Shown: piece by piece, positions 25,816 through 34,303 of the stretch
Layout of the letters: each line of letters starts with the position of its first letter
Numbering within the stretch: the first letter of the stretch is position 1
Assembly: GCA_001704065.1 (NCBI GenBank)
Contig: LHBX01000045.1
Coordinates: 1-51,008 of the forward strand
DNA length: 51,008 nucleotides
Source of the DNA: Pelagibacteraceae bacterium GOM-A1
Lineage (GTDB): Bacteria > Pseudomonadota > Alphaproteobacteria > Pelagibacterales > Pelagibacteraceae
Direction of reading: 5' to 3'
Made by a program: the position numbers and the translations under genes
Notes under the pieces: model-generated
What the model was told of the DNA's origin: nothing
Databases searched by the model: none
The model's input: only the letters and a program-made list of their open reading frames with translations

Positions 25816-26284
25816 TCTCGAGATATTCTTTATATCTATCTAAACTTTCTTTAGGCCAAGCAATTTTTGGATCATACATTTCATCATAGCAAATATTTTT
25901 GTCTGCAATATCTATCCATGGATCCTTATCTTTTACAAATATATGTGCCTGAGGTGGAAAGTCTTTCGGTTTCAAAAGAGTCTTTGTTCTAACTGTTAAT
26001 CTTCTAATTGCAAATTCATAATCGGCATAAATATAAACCCCACATTTTTTACAAAAGTAATGAGTACATTTTTTCCCACTACCTGCAATCAATTCAGCTT
26101 TTAAAAGTTTACCACTAATTTTAAAAGAATCTTCAAAAATGCTAGTATTAATTACATAAGATGATCCAGTTAATTTTTTACAATCTAAACAATGGCAGAC
26201 CTGAGTAAAAAGAGGTTTACTATTTATTGAATACTTTACACTCCCACAAATACATCCACCATAAATTGGTTCAAAATCACTCAT
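25808..26284 (-). CDS. GFA/CENP-V-fold zinc protein (second copy)
   Basis: A 158-aa GFA-family protein, longer than the copy at 20604. The zinc cysteines are in GGCICGSVKY, QVCHCLDCKKLTG and HYFCKKCGVYI. The C-terminal PKDFPPQAHIFVKDKDPW and PKESLDRYKEYL are typical of the longer GFA branch. Two GFA genes flanking a betaine-forming cluster suggest a link to formaldehyde or glutathione adducts, though members of this family rarely have proven activity. It is transcribed alone, convergent with the GMC gene. Confidence 0.83.
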   Translation of the reverse strand: MSDFEPIYGGCICGSVKYSINSKPLFTQVCHCLDCKKLTGSSYVINTSIFEDSFKISGKLLKAELIAGSGKKCTHYFCKKCGVYIYADYEFAIRRLTVRTKTLLKPKDFPPQAHIFVKDKDPWIDIADKNICYDEMYDPKIAWPKESLDRYKEYLETN

Positions 26285-26342
26285 TTCTTTAAGAGTATCT
26301 TATTAATTATGAAGGTTAAAGTTTTTTTGATATAGGTGCGAT

Positions 26343-27290
26343 ATGCAAACAAACAATAATACAAAGGGTATTTTTTTTATTATGACTGGAATGGCCTTTT
26401 TTTCCATTCAAGACTCATTAATAAAGTTCATTTTTGAAGATATTGCATTATTTGAGTTATATTTGGGAAGAACTTTAATACAAGCGACTATTCTTATATC
26501 TTTTTTTTTAATAACAAAAAAAAAAATTACTCTTAAAACACATTATCCTTTTTTAACTTTAGTTAGAGTTGTTTGTTTCTTTTTTGGATTTGCTTTTTTT
26601 TATATTTCTTTAACCTTTATGTCTTTAGCGATGGTTAGTGCTTTGTTTTTCTCATGTCCTTTCTTTATGTCTATGTTTGCTAAATTTTTCTTAAAAGAAC
26701 AAATTGGAATTAGAAGATGGAGTGCAATTGTTGTAGGTTTTATAGGAGTATTAATTGTTCTTAATCCAACACTTGAGGAATTTAATTTTTTCAAATTAGC
26801 ACCTGTTGGATGTGCACTTTGTTATGCTTGCTCGATGACAATTACAAAATATACTTCCGATAAAGATAATATTTATACTCAAATGACTTTGCTTTATATT
26901 TTTGCTGTTATTGTAAGTTTAATTATTTATCTTATTAGCGGAGACGGAAAATTTAATAATTTTTCTGATCCTACTTTACAGTTTATTGTGAGAGAATGGT
27001 TTACTAACCCTTCAGCTTCATGGCCTTATGTTTTTGTAATGGGAGTAGTTGCATCTATATCTTTCTTTTGTGTCTTTTCAGCTTATAGTATTGCTTCACC
27101 TTCAATTGTATCTTTGTTTGAATACTCTTATATAATTTTTGCTATGATTGCGGGATATATATTATTTGAAACAATACCTGAACCAAGAACATTTCTTGGG
27201 GCAGCTATTATTATTTCTGCAGGAGTGTATATTTACTTTAGAGAAAAAGTCAGAGGTCAAATGATAGCGACAGACACTCCAAATAGATAA
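26343..27290 (+). CDS. DMT/EamA-family transporter
   Basis: A 315-aa inner-membrane protein with two EamA halves and about ten helices. The first half ends RRWSAIVVGFIGVLIVLNPT, close to the paralogue at 13271-14203. It starts 58 bases from the divergent GFA gene. Poly-T runs (long Phe stretches) mark the first helices. Substrate unknown. Confidence 0.86.
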   Translation: MQTNNNTKGIFFIMTGMAFFSIQDSLIKFIFEDIALFELYLGRTLIQATILISFFLITKKKITLKTHYPFLTLVRVVCFFFGFAFFYISLTFMSLAMVSALFFSCPFFMSMFAKFFLKEQIGIRRWSAIVVGFIGVLIVLNPTLEEFNFFKLAPVGCALCYACSMTITKYTSDKDNIYTQMTLLYIFAVIVSLIIYLISGDGKFNNFSDPTLQFIVREWFTNPSASWPYVFVMGVVASISFFCVFSAYSIASPSIVSLFEYSYIIFAMIAGYILFETIPEPRTFLGAAIIISAGVYIYFREKVRGQMIATDTPNR

Positions 27291-27350
27291 TTGCTAAATT
27301 TATAAGTATTTGTTCGAAAATTGAGATAATTTTCTCATTGAAATAATAAT

Positions 27351-27379
27351 TTATTAGGATTTAATTTTGATTATATAAA
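27351..27379 (+). promoter_or_regulatory. Possible promoter of the amino-acid binding protein gene
   Basis: A -35-like TTATTA (27351-27356) and a -10 TATAAA (27374-27379) are 17 bases apart, 24 bases before the ATG at 27403, with ribosome binding site AAAGGGA between. A small inverted repeat TGAGA/TCTCA (27322-27326 and 27333-27337) lies upstream and could bind a regulator. Moderate match only. Confidence 0.35.
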
Positions 27380-27402
27380 TTGTTAACAATTAAAGGGAAA
27401 AT

Positions 27403-28593
27403 ATGAAAAAATTACTAATAGGTATATTCGTGTTTATCTTAAGCTTTACTTCAAAAGCTTTTTCAGATGGGCATGGAATTAAAATGGGTATTATTTTAGG
27501 ATTTACTGGTCCAATAGAAACCCTAACACCTGCAATGGCTGCTTCTGCAGAACTTGCTTTTAAAGAAGCCTCAGATTCAGGTTCATTATTAGGTGGAAAA
27601 AAAATATCTGTAGAAAGAGCTGACTCAACTTGTGTTGACTCTGCTGCTGCAACAACTGCTGCCGAAGGTTTAGTTTCAGGTGGTGTTGTTGCTATTATGG
27701 GTGCTGATTGTTCTGGTGTTACAGGTGCAATAGCAACTAATGTTGCCGTACCAAATGGTGTTGTTATGATTTCACCATCAGCTACATCTCCAGGATTAAC
27801 TGATCTTAATGATAATGGTTATTTCTTCAGAACTGCTCCATCAGATGCTAGAGGAGGACAAGTCTTAGCGGATATTACAAAGGACAGAAAAGTTAAATCA
27901 TTAGCTGTAACTCATACTAACAATGACTACGGAAAAGGTTTAGCAGATGTTTATGTAGCTGCAGTTAAAGCTCATGGTATTAAAGTAACAGCTGTTACAG
28001 CGCACGAAGAAGGTAAAGGTGACTATGGTGCAGAGGTAGCAACACTTGCAGCAGCAGGTGGAGATGCTCTTGCTGTTTTAGGTTACTTAGATCAAGCTGG
28101 TGGTAGTATAATTCAAGGATCTTTAGATTCAGCATCATTTGATACTTTTGTTCTTTCAGATGGAATGATTGGTGACTCTCTTACTGACAGATTTGGAAAA
28201 GATTTAAATAAATCATTTGGATCTTTGCCTGGGTCAATGGGTAAAGGTGCTGGTATATTTAAAGAAGTTGCTAGTGCTGGTGGTATTGACTCATCAGGTC
28301 CTTACACAGGTGAAAGTTATGATGCAGCAGCTTTGATCACACTTGCAATGCAAGCTGGTGGAAAAGCTGATAGAATGACTATTCAAAAAAATGTAATGTC
28401 AGTTGCTAATGCTCCTGGAACAAAAATTTATCCAGGTGAATTAAAAAAAGCACTTGATTTGTTAGCCAAAGGTAAAGCGGTAAATTATGAAGGTGCTACT
28501 GCTGTTGAATTTACAGATGTTGGTGAAGCTTTTGGATCTTTTATTGAAAAAGAAATAAAAGGTGGAAAGTTTAAGGACAAAAAGCAAAGATAA
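27403..28593 (+). CDS. LivK-type (HAAT family) amino-acid binding protein
   Basis: A 396-aa periplasmic binding protein of type I fold. Signal peptide residues 1-21 end TSKAFS. The mature start IKMGIILGFTGPIETL, GADCSGVTGAIA, MISPSATSPGLTD, THTNNDYGKGLAD and GESYDAAALI are standard LivJ/LivK landmarks. Codon use is regular and Ala/Gly-rich, as expected of an abundant protein. Its transport partners are most likely the convergent Liv genes at 28697-32569, which have no other binding protein nearby. Ligand unknown: branched-chain or other amino acids, amides or small acids. Confidence 0.9.
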   Translation: MKKLLIGIFVFILSFTSKAFSDGHGIKMGIILGFTGPIETLTPAMAASAELAFKEASDSGSLLGGKKISVERADSTCVDSAAATTAAEGLVSGGVVAIMGADCSGVTGAIATNVAVPNGVVMISPSATSPGLTDLNDNGYFFRTAPSDARGGQVLADITKDRKVKSLAVTHTNNDYGKGLADVYVAAVKAHGIKVTAVTAHEEGKGDYGAEVATLAAAGGDALAVLGYLDQAGGSIIQGSLDSASFDTFVLSDGMIGDSLTDRFGKDLNKSFGSLPGSMGKGAGIFKEVASAGGIDSSGPYTGESYDAAALITLAMQAGGKADRMTIQKNVMSVANAPGTKIYPGELKKALDLLAKGKAVNYEGATAVEFTDVGEAFGSFIEKEIKGGKFKDKKQR

Positions 28594-28602
28594 TTAGAAA
28601 TT

Positions 28603-28630
28603 AAAACCCCAGTTTCTTAACTGGGGTTTT
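28603..28630. terminator. Bidirectional terminator between binding protein and Liv permease operon
   Basis: A perfect 12-bp stem AAAACCCCAGTT/AACTGGGGTTTT (28603-28614 and 28619-28630) with a TCTT loop. Each strand ends the stem with TTTT, so it can stop transcripts from both the binding-protein gene on the left and the minus-strand Liv operon on the right. The stop codon of a 22-codon ORF overlaps its right edge. Confidence 0.85.
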
Positions 28631-28697
28631 AAAATAAATATTTGTCAGATAAATAAAATATTAATCCTATAACAACACCTAATAAAATATAATACAT
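28629..28697 (-). CDS. 22-aa hydrophobic microprotein coupled to LivM
   Basis: Too short for normal gene calling. The ATG at 28697 overlaps the LivM stop by one base (TAATG), the same junction used between real genes here. The 22 codons give MYYILLGVVIGLIFYL followed by a polar SDK and a short YLF end, then TAA at 28631-28629. This is a clean single transmembrane helix with a charged residue pair close to its C-terminus, resembling small membrane partners of transporters. The stop sits on the edge of the operon terminator, so the ORF fills the whole gap exactly. Could be chance in AT-rich DNA, but start coupling and composition argue for translation. Confidence 0.5.
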   Translation of the reverse strand: MYYILLGVVIGLIFYLSDKYLF

Positions 28698-30067
28698 TAT
28701 TGTTTAATAATTTTTTCCGGAATAATTCCTTGTGGTCTATAACGCATTATTAAAAGTAAACCAATTCCAATAACTAAGAATCTAAAATATGGGGCACTTT
28801 CAATTAAGTGAACTCTAACTGCATTAGTTTCTGGCAGATGGGATGTAAATAAATTAATTAAAAATAAAGCAATTGGAGCAGCTTCGACCCATAAAAACCA
28901 AACTACAAAACCCCCCAATATTGCTCCGAAATTATTTCCTGTTCCACCCACTATAACCATGACCCAAATTACAAAAGTATATCTCATAGGTCTGTAGCTA
29001 CCTGGTGTAAACAAACCGTCATTTGTAACCATCATAGCTCCAGCTAAGCCAACAATTGCAGATCCCAAAATAAAAATAAGAAGATGCTCTTTAACAATAT
29101 TTTTACCCATTGCACTTGCCGCCTCTTCATTATCTCTTATAGCTCTCATTTTTCTTCCCCAAGGTGAATAAAGGGCTTTCTGTGTCACTATTAACAAGAA
29201 AATAACAACAGTAAGAAATAAACCTGTAAAACATAATTTTACATAAACCGATGAAGCATCAATAACCATTTGATTTAGAGCTTCTTGCTTATCAAAGATT
29301 GAATTAATTAAATTTAATTTTGATGAATTAAATTTTGTAACTAAATTTATAAACCATTCTGAAGTTTGTAGATCTATTTCGTATGGTGCTGGTCTTTTTA
29401 ATCCTATTACATTTTTTACACCTCTTGCCAACCATTCCTCATGTTTAATAATTGAAACGATAATTTCTGCTATTAATAATGTTGCAATAGCTAAATAATC
29501 TGCACGAAGACCTAATGCGATCTTTCCTATGACAAATGCTAAAGCGCCAGCCAAAAGCGCACCAAAAATCCAGGAAAATAAAACGGGTAATCCCATGCCA
29601 CCAAGAAATCCTGTCTTTGCTGGATCAACTGACTCTATAGCTTCTATTCCTGGTGCAGCAGTTACTCTTAGTAAAATTATTCCACCCAAGATTACAGAAG
29701 CTACTGAGTAATTTCTTAATTTAGACTTATCAAATCTATTAAGTACAAATTTAACTACAAAGATAATTGCAACAATTATCCATATACAAGCTAAAATATT
29801 TAAACCTCCAACTTGCCAAGCTTTTTTGACTGGTTCAACAGAAACTAAGACTACAGCTAATCCTCCTAATGCTGTATATCCCATTATCCCAAAATTAATT
29901 AATCCAGCATAACCCCATTGTATATTTGCCCCAATTGTCATAACTGCGGAAATTAAACAATAATTTAAAATAGTTAATGCAATAGACCAGGATTGAAATA
30001 TCCCAACCAAAATTATTAAAAATATCATGATTGAGTATGCAGCAATGACATTTTTATAATTTCTCAT
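28697..30067 (-). CDS. livM: LivM-type branched-chain/HAAT ABC permease
   Basis: A 456-aa inner-membrane permease, longer than usual LivM (about 320-420) because of insertions between helices (around residues 115-165 and 225-275). Core motifs are GYAGLINFGIMGYTALGG near the N-terminus, LGLRADYLAIATLLIAEII, RAIRDNEEAASAMGKN (the EAA-type coupling loop) and GGTGNNFGAILGGFVVWFLW. The ATG overlaps the LivH stop by 4 bases (ATGA). It is the last permease of the minus-strand Liv operon and is followed directly by a microORF. Symbol denotes family. Confidence 0.9.
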   Translation of the reverse strand: MRNYKNVIAAYSIMIFLIILVGIFQSWSIALTILNYCLISAVMTIGANIQWGYAGLINFGIMGYTALGGLAVVLVSVEPVKKAWQVGGLNILACIWIIVAIIFVVKFVLNRFDKSKLRNYSVASVILGGIILLRVTAAPGIEAIESVDPAKTGFLGGMGLPVLFSWIFGALLAGALAFVIGKIALGLRADYLAIATLLIAEIIVSIIKHEEWLARGVKNVIGLKRPAPYEIDLQTSEWFINLVTKFNSSKLNLINSIFDKQEALNQMVIDASSVYVKLCFTGLFLTVVIFLLIVTQKALYSPWGRKMRAIRDNEEAASAMGKNIVKEHLLIFILGSAIVGLAGAMMVTNDGLFTPGSYRPMRYTFVIWVMVIVGGTGNNFGAILGGFVVWFLWVEAAPIALFLINLFTSHLPETNAVRVHLIESAPYFRFLVIGIGLLLIMRYRPQGIIPEKIIKQ

Positions 30068-31074
30068 ATTACTTTTCCTTTAAAGATACCTGACGGCCTT
30101 ATTAATAAAACAATTACTAAAATTGAGAATGAAACTGCAAACTTGTAATCTGTCGATAATAACTGGAGTAAAGAATCTGGCTCAAGATGTTCAGGTAATA
30201 GATATGAAATAAATCTTTTGTATGCGTAAGTTACAAATATTTCTGCAAAAGCTATAACGTATCCACCTAGGAAGGCTCCAAATGGATTTCCGATTCCCCC
30301 AACAATTGCTGCGGCGAATATTGGAAGCATATTATTAAAATAAACAAAAGGTCTATAACTTTTATCTAAACCATATAATACTCCACCAATAGTAGCCAAA
30401 ATTCCTGCGATGACCCATGTTATCAAAACAACTCTCTTAGGATCTATACCAGACAATAATGCTAAATCTTCATTGTCCGAATAAGCTCTCATACTTGTTC
30501 CAGTTTTAGTTCTATTTAAAAACCAAAACATTATTGAAACAACAATTAAAGTTACGATTATTGTTATTGCTTGTGTTGATTTTAAAGTTATACCTTCTGT
30601 AAGACCAGTCATTTCTTTAAATTCTGCTGCTTTAATTATAAATTTTTCACCATCTAAAAATCTTCTATCAGATGGTCCAATGATTATTCTAATTAAGGCT
30701 TGAGTGACAAACATTACCCCTACACTAACCATTGCAAATTGAACTGGAGGACTTTTTTTTATCCTATAATAACTGAATACAAATTTGTCTATGATTAACA
30801 TGTATAAAATCATCATTAAGATTGCAAAAGGAATTGTTAAAAGTGCTGTTGGTAAAACACCTAATCCAATACCTAAAGACTGAAAATAATATGTTAGAAT
30901 AACTGCAAACATTGTTCCAAAAGACATCATGTCTCCAGTTGCAAAATTAGCAAATCTTAAAACAGCATAAATTAAAGTAACAAAAATAGCACCTAAGGCT
31001 AATTGTGAACCATAAGCTAATGCTGGTATTACTGTGAAATTAAAAAGTACAATTATTGCATTTAAGAAATCCAT
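30064..31074 (-). CDS. livH: LivH-type branched-chain/HAAT ABC permease
   Basis: A 336-aa inner-membrane permease with about eight helices. LRFANFATGDMMSFGTMFAV, MRAYSDNEDLALLSGIDPKRV (coupling loop) and AAAIVGGIGNPFGAFLGGYVIAFAE mark the LivH family. It partners LivM at 28697 and overlaps it by 4 bases; its own ATG overlaps the upstream ATPase stop by 1 base. One heterodimeric channel is expected from the pair. Confidence 0.9.
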   Translation of the reverse strand: MDFLNAIIVLFNFTVIPALAYGSQLALGAIFVTLIYAVLRFANFATGDMMSFGTMFAVILTYYFQSLGIGLGVLPTALLTIPFAILMMILYMLIIDKFVFSYYRIKKSPPVQFAMVSVGVMFVTQALIRIIIGPSDRRFLDGEKFIIKAAEFKEMTGLTEGITLKSTQAITIIVTLIVVSIMFWFLNRTKTGTSMRAYSDNEDLALLSGIDPKRVVLITWVIAGILATIGGVLYGLDKSYRPFVYFNNMLPIFAAAIVGGIGNPFGAFLGGYVIAFAEIFVTYAYKRFISYLLPEHLEPDSLLQLLSTDYKFAVSFSILVIVLLIRPSGIFKGKVI

Positions 31075-31781
31075 TATGCTCCCAAAAATGATCTACGAAC
31101 CTCGGGATCCTCAAGTAAATCATTACCGGATCCCTCAAATTTATTTTGACCAGTTACCAATACATAGCCTCGATCTGAAATACTTAATGCTTGCTTCGCG
31201 TTTTGCTCAACCATAATAACGGCAACATTTGTTTTTTTAACTTTTATTATATGTTCAAATAATTCATCCATTACAATTGGAGAAACTCCAGCTGTCGGCT
31301 CATCTAACATGAGGACTGATGGATCACTCATCAAAGCTCTTCCAAGCGCGACTTGCTGACGTTGTCCACCAGATAATTGTCCGACGACTTGGGATCTTTT
31401 TTCACTTAAGATTGGAAATAAACTATAAATACTCTCAATTTTATTTTCTAAACTCCCTTCTGACAAAAAGCCACCAATCTCTAAATTTTCTCTTACAGTC
31501 AACTCAGCAAATACATTTCTTGTTTGTGGAACAAATGAAATGCCCTTTTTTACTCGATCTTGAGGATTAATTTTTGAAATATCTTCACCATTCAAAGTTA
31601 CAGAGCCTGATTTTAATTTTAATAATCCGAGCATCGCTTTCATAGCTGTTGATTTGCCAGCACCATTGGGACCTAGAATGGCAACTATCTCTCCCCTATT
31701 GGCAGTTATGGAACATGAACTAATAATATCAGGACCATCCCCATAACCTGCAGTCATTTTTGCTCCTTCAAAGTATGCCAT
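31074..31781 (-). CDS. livF: LivF-type ABC transporter ATPase
   Basis: A 235-aa ATPase with Walker A GPNGAGKST (about 37-45), signature LSGGQRQQ, Walker B VLMLDEPTAGVSP and VEQNAKQALSISDRGYVLVTG, the LivF hallmark. TAATG-type overlaps at both ends tie it to LivG and LivH. It forms the ATPase heterodimer with the protein at 31781-32569. Confidence 0.9.
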   Translation of the reverse strand: MAYFEGAKMTAGYGDGPDIISSCSITANRGEIVAILGPNGAGKSTAMKAMLGLLKLKSGSVTLNGEDISKINPQDRVKKGISFVPQTRNVFAELTVRENLEIGGFLSEGSLENKIESIYSLFPILSEKRSQVVGQLSGGQRQQVALGRALMSDPSVLMLDEPTAGVSPIVMDELFEHIIKVKKTNVAVIMVEQNAKQALSISDRGYVLVTGQNKFEGSGNDLLEDPEVRRSFLGA

Positions 31782-32569
31782 TAATTCTCTTTTTTTGTTA
31801 AGTTTGACTTTCCTAAATAACTTTCAATTACTTTATCGTTTTTTTTAACTTCTTCAGATGTTCCTTCAAATAAAACTGAACCATCTGCCATTACTATTAC
31901 TGGATCACACATTCTGCTTATAAAATCCATATCATGCTCTATCATACAAAAAGTATAATTTTTTTCTTTGTTCAATTTTAATATTGCAGTTCCCAGATCC
32001 TTCAAAAGTGTTCGATTAACTCCTGCACCCACTTCATCAAGTAAAACCAATTTTGCATCAACCATCATTGTCCGTCCTAATTCTAATAATTTTTTTTGAC
32101 CTCCTGAAAGATTTCCCGCTCTTTCATTAGCTAAATGTGTTAAATTAAGAAAATCTACAACCTCATAGGCTTTTTCTCTAATAACTTTTTCTTCTTTTTT
32201 AACTATTCCTGGTTTAATAAGTGCATTAAATAAATTTTCTCCACTTTGATTTGATGGCACCATCATTAAGTTTTCTAAAACTGTTAAGTTTGAAAATTCA
32301 TGTGCAATCTGAAAGGTTCTTAATAATCCTCTGCCAAACAACTCATGTGATGGTACATCAGTAATATTTTCATCATTAAATATTACCTCTCCATCATTAG
32401 ATTTTAAATTTCCAGCTATTAAATTAAATAATGTTGTTTTCCCTGAACCGTTTGGGCCAATTATTCCAGTTATTGAACCCGATCTAATATTTAATGAGCA
32501 ATTTGATACTGCTGCTAGTCCTCCAAATAATTTTGTAAGATTATTTACCTGTAAGATATTTTCGGACAT
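31781..32569 (-). CDS. livG: LivG-type ABC transporter ATPase
   Basis: A 262-aa ATPase. Walker A is GPNGSGKTT (about 37-45), signature LSGGQKKLLELGR, Walker B LVLLDEVGAGVN (Val in place of the usual Pro after Glu), and IEHDMDFISRMCDPVIVM is typical of LivG. It follows the ProC-like gene by 1 base, so the transporter is co-transcribed with reductase and glutarate hydroxylase genes upstream. Confidence 0.9.
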   Translation of the reverse strand: MSENILQVNNLTKLFGGLAAVSNCSLNIRSGSITGIIGPNGSGKTTLFNLIAGNLKSNDGEVIFNDENITDVPSHELFGRGLLRTFQIAHEFSNLTVLENLMMVPSNQSGENLFNALIKPGIVKKEEKVIREKAYEVVDFLNLTHLANERAGNLSGGQKKLLELGRTMMVDAKLVLLDEVGAGVNRTLLKDLGTAILKLNKEKNYTFCMIEHDMDFISRMCDPVIVMADGSVLFEGTSEEVKKNDKVIESYLGKSNLTKKEN

Positions 32570-32570
32570 T

Positions 32571-33344
32571 TTACTTGCTTTTTTTTAATCTATTCAAGAC
32601 ACTATTTGCTGTTTTATTCAGAGATTTATAAAATCCTAGTTTTCTTAATTCTTTAACAGCTTGTTCATTTAAACCTTTTGGGGTTTGTGAATTTTTAACA
32701 AGGACTTTTAAATCTTTATTTGAATTAATTTTTGCATCTTCAGATAAAGCAATAAATAACGAGGTAATATACTTTTGAGAGTCGCTTCTATTAATTCCCT
32801 TTTTTACTAACCATTCACTCAAAGTTTGTAATAATTCATAAAATGGTGCCATCATTGATGAAGTTGACCAAAAATTTAGTGATAAGTTTTCATTTTTTAT
32901 TTCAACAGATGTGCCAAGCTTATTAAAAAAATTTCTAACTTGTTTATCTGGTGGAAAAATTGGAACCGGTCCTTTTCTAAGAGCAATTGGAGGCAAAGGA
33001 ATTGCTCTAATAATCTTGGTTTTAACTTTAATATATTTTTTTAATTCAGTCATTTTTATAGTTGATATAAAACTTATTATCGTTTGACCTTTTTTAAATT
33101 TTAATTTTGGAAGAATAATTTTTCCAATCGTTGGTGTTACTGCTAAAAAAACCCAATTTGATTGATTTATAATATCCTGATTATCAGCAGATACTTTTAT
33201 CTTTTTACTTTTTCTTTTAAGTTCACTTGAAATTTTTGCATTTCTCTTTGAAACAATTATTTTACTAATTTTTAATTTTGACCCCAGTATTCCCTTGATT
33301 ACTGATTTTGAGATATGTCCTGTACCAATAAATCCAATTTTCAT
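32571..33344 (-). CDS. ProC-like pyrroline-5-carboxylate reductase family protein
   Basis: A 257-aa NAD(P) reductase of the P5CR family. The Rossmann motif GFIGTGHISKSVIKGIL is at residues 4-20, then SNWVFLAVTPTIGK, FISTIKMTELKKYI, RAIPLPPIALRKGPVPIFP and a C-terminal helical dimer region (SSMMAPFYELL, SQTPKGLNEQAVKELRKLG). The motif PLPPIALRKGP replaces the PNTPA in true ProC, so substrate may differ (a cyclic imine other than pyrroline-5-carboxylate). It is 33 bases after the glutarate hydroxylase, which suggests a lysine-derived or imino-acid pathway, by inference. Confidence 0.75.
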   Translation of the reverse strand: MKIGFIGTGHISKSVIKGILGSKLKISKIIVSKRNAKISSELKRKSKKIKVSADNQDIINQSNWVFLAVTPTIGKIILPKLKFKKGQTIISFISTIKMTELKKYIKVKTKIIRAIPLPPIALRKGPVPIFPPDKQVRNFFNKLGTSVEIKNENLSLNFWSTSSMMAPFYELLQTLSEWLVKKGINRSDSQKYITSLFIALSEDAKINSNKDLKVLVKNSQTPKGLNEQAVKELRKLGFYKSLNKTANSVLNRLKKSK

Positions 33345-33377
33345 GATAAACTAAGTGATTATTATCACTAAAATTAA

Positions 33378-34298
33378 TTAATTAGTAAAAAAAGAACCTC
33401 TAATTCTTAGTAATTCTCTTGATAATTTTTTATTTTCTACAAATGGTTTTCTACCATGAAGCCAGAAATAGTTATTTGCAACTACTGAAAAGCCAACTGG
33501 TAAAGGCATTACAATCTTTTTTTGACTTCCTTCTAAAGAGTCTGATAATTTTTGTAGAAATAGTCCTTGTTCCATATTTTTGGGCTCAGGAAATTGGTCT
33601 ATGTAAGAAATTTGAGGTTTTCCATTCTCGTCTTTTGAAAAAACAGGATGTTCCACCTTATAATCAACATTTTTACTTTTTGGAGAACCCCATATAAAGT
33701 TTTGTTTTCCAACTTTATCATTAGTTAAGCTATCTAAATGTTCCCAATCATCAAGGTGTAACATTGCAGTTTCACCTCCTTGAACATGTTCTTCCTCCAT
33801 TTTTAACATCAATAACCAATCAGTTTTTTCTTTGACGTAAGTTCCATCAGTATGAAGATCCATATTAGTATATGCTTTTCTAAGATATGAGTCGCTATTG
33901 TCCTCATGTTTAACATGAAATCTCGCATAATATTTTCCAGCCATTGAATCAAAATTTGGATTACCTAGTAAGTGTGTTACAGCTGTTGATAGTTTAATAA
34001 GAAAATTGTTATCAATTTTTTTGGATTTATTTTTAGGTCCTATAATGAAACAACCTGTGTCTCTATCTCTCAATATAGAGTTTATAAATTTTCCTAGCTT
34101 CCCCCCTGTTGAGTCATCTAAAGATTTTGCAAGTGTAAATCTAGTAAAAGGTTTATATTCAAGAGCTATAATATCAAATTTTTTAAAAGGAAATATTAGT
34201 TTATCTATAATTTCATCTTCAATTTTAATATTGATTATTCTTTTGGAATAATCACTAAATGAAATATCAAACCCTTGAATAGTATCTAAGCTATCCAT
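33378..34298 (-). CDS. glaH: Glutarate 2-hydroxylase (GlaH/CsiD)
   Basis: A 306-aa Fe(II)/2-oxoglutarate oxygenase converting glutarate to L-2-hydroxyglutarate with 2-oxoglutarate as cosubstrate. Fe ligands are H149 and D151 (LHTDGTYV) and H281 (FWLHGRKPF), with the 132-residue spacing known for E. coli CsiD. ALEYKPFTRFTLAKSLDD, KYYARFHVKHEDNSDSYLRKAY, LHLDDWEHL and ISYIDQFPEPK are nearly diagnostic, and Arg residues near 295-299 bind 2-oxoglutarate. The partner L-2-hydroxyglutarate oxidase (LhgO) is not in the window. It sits between a pentapeptide protein and the ProC-like gene in the Liv operon run. Glutarate arises from lysine and 5-aminovalerate. Confidence 0.92.
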   Translation of the reverse strand: MDSLDTIQGFDISFSDYSKRIINIKIEDEIIDKLIFPFKKFDIIALEYKPFTRFTLAKSLDDSTGGKLGKFINSILRDRDTGCFIIGPKNKSKKIDNNFLIKLSTAVTHLLGNPNFDSMAGKYYARFHVKHEDNSDSYLRKAYTNMDLHTDGTYVKEKTDWLLMLKMEEEHVQGGETAMLHLDDWEHLDSLTNDKVGKQNFIWGSPKSKNVDYKVEHPVFSKDENGKPQISYIDQFPEPKNMEQGLFLQKLSDSLEGSQKKIVMPLPVGFSVVANNYFWLHGRKPFVENKKLSRELLRIRGSFFTN

Positions 34299-34303
34299 TA
34301 TAA

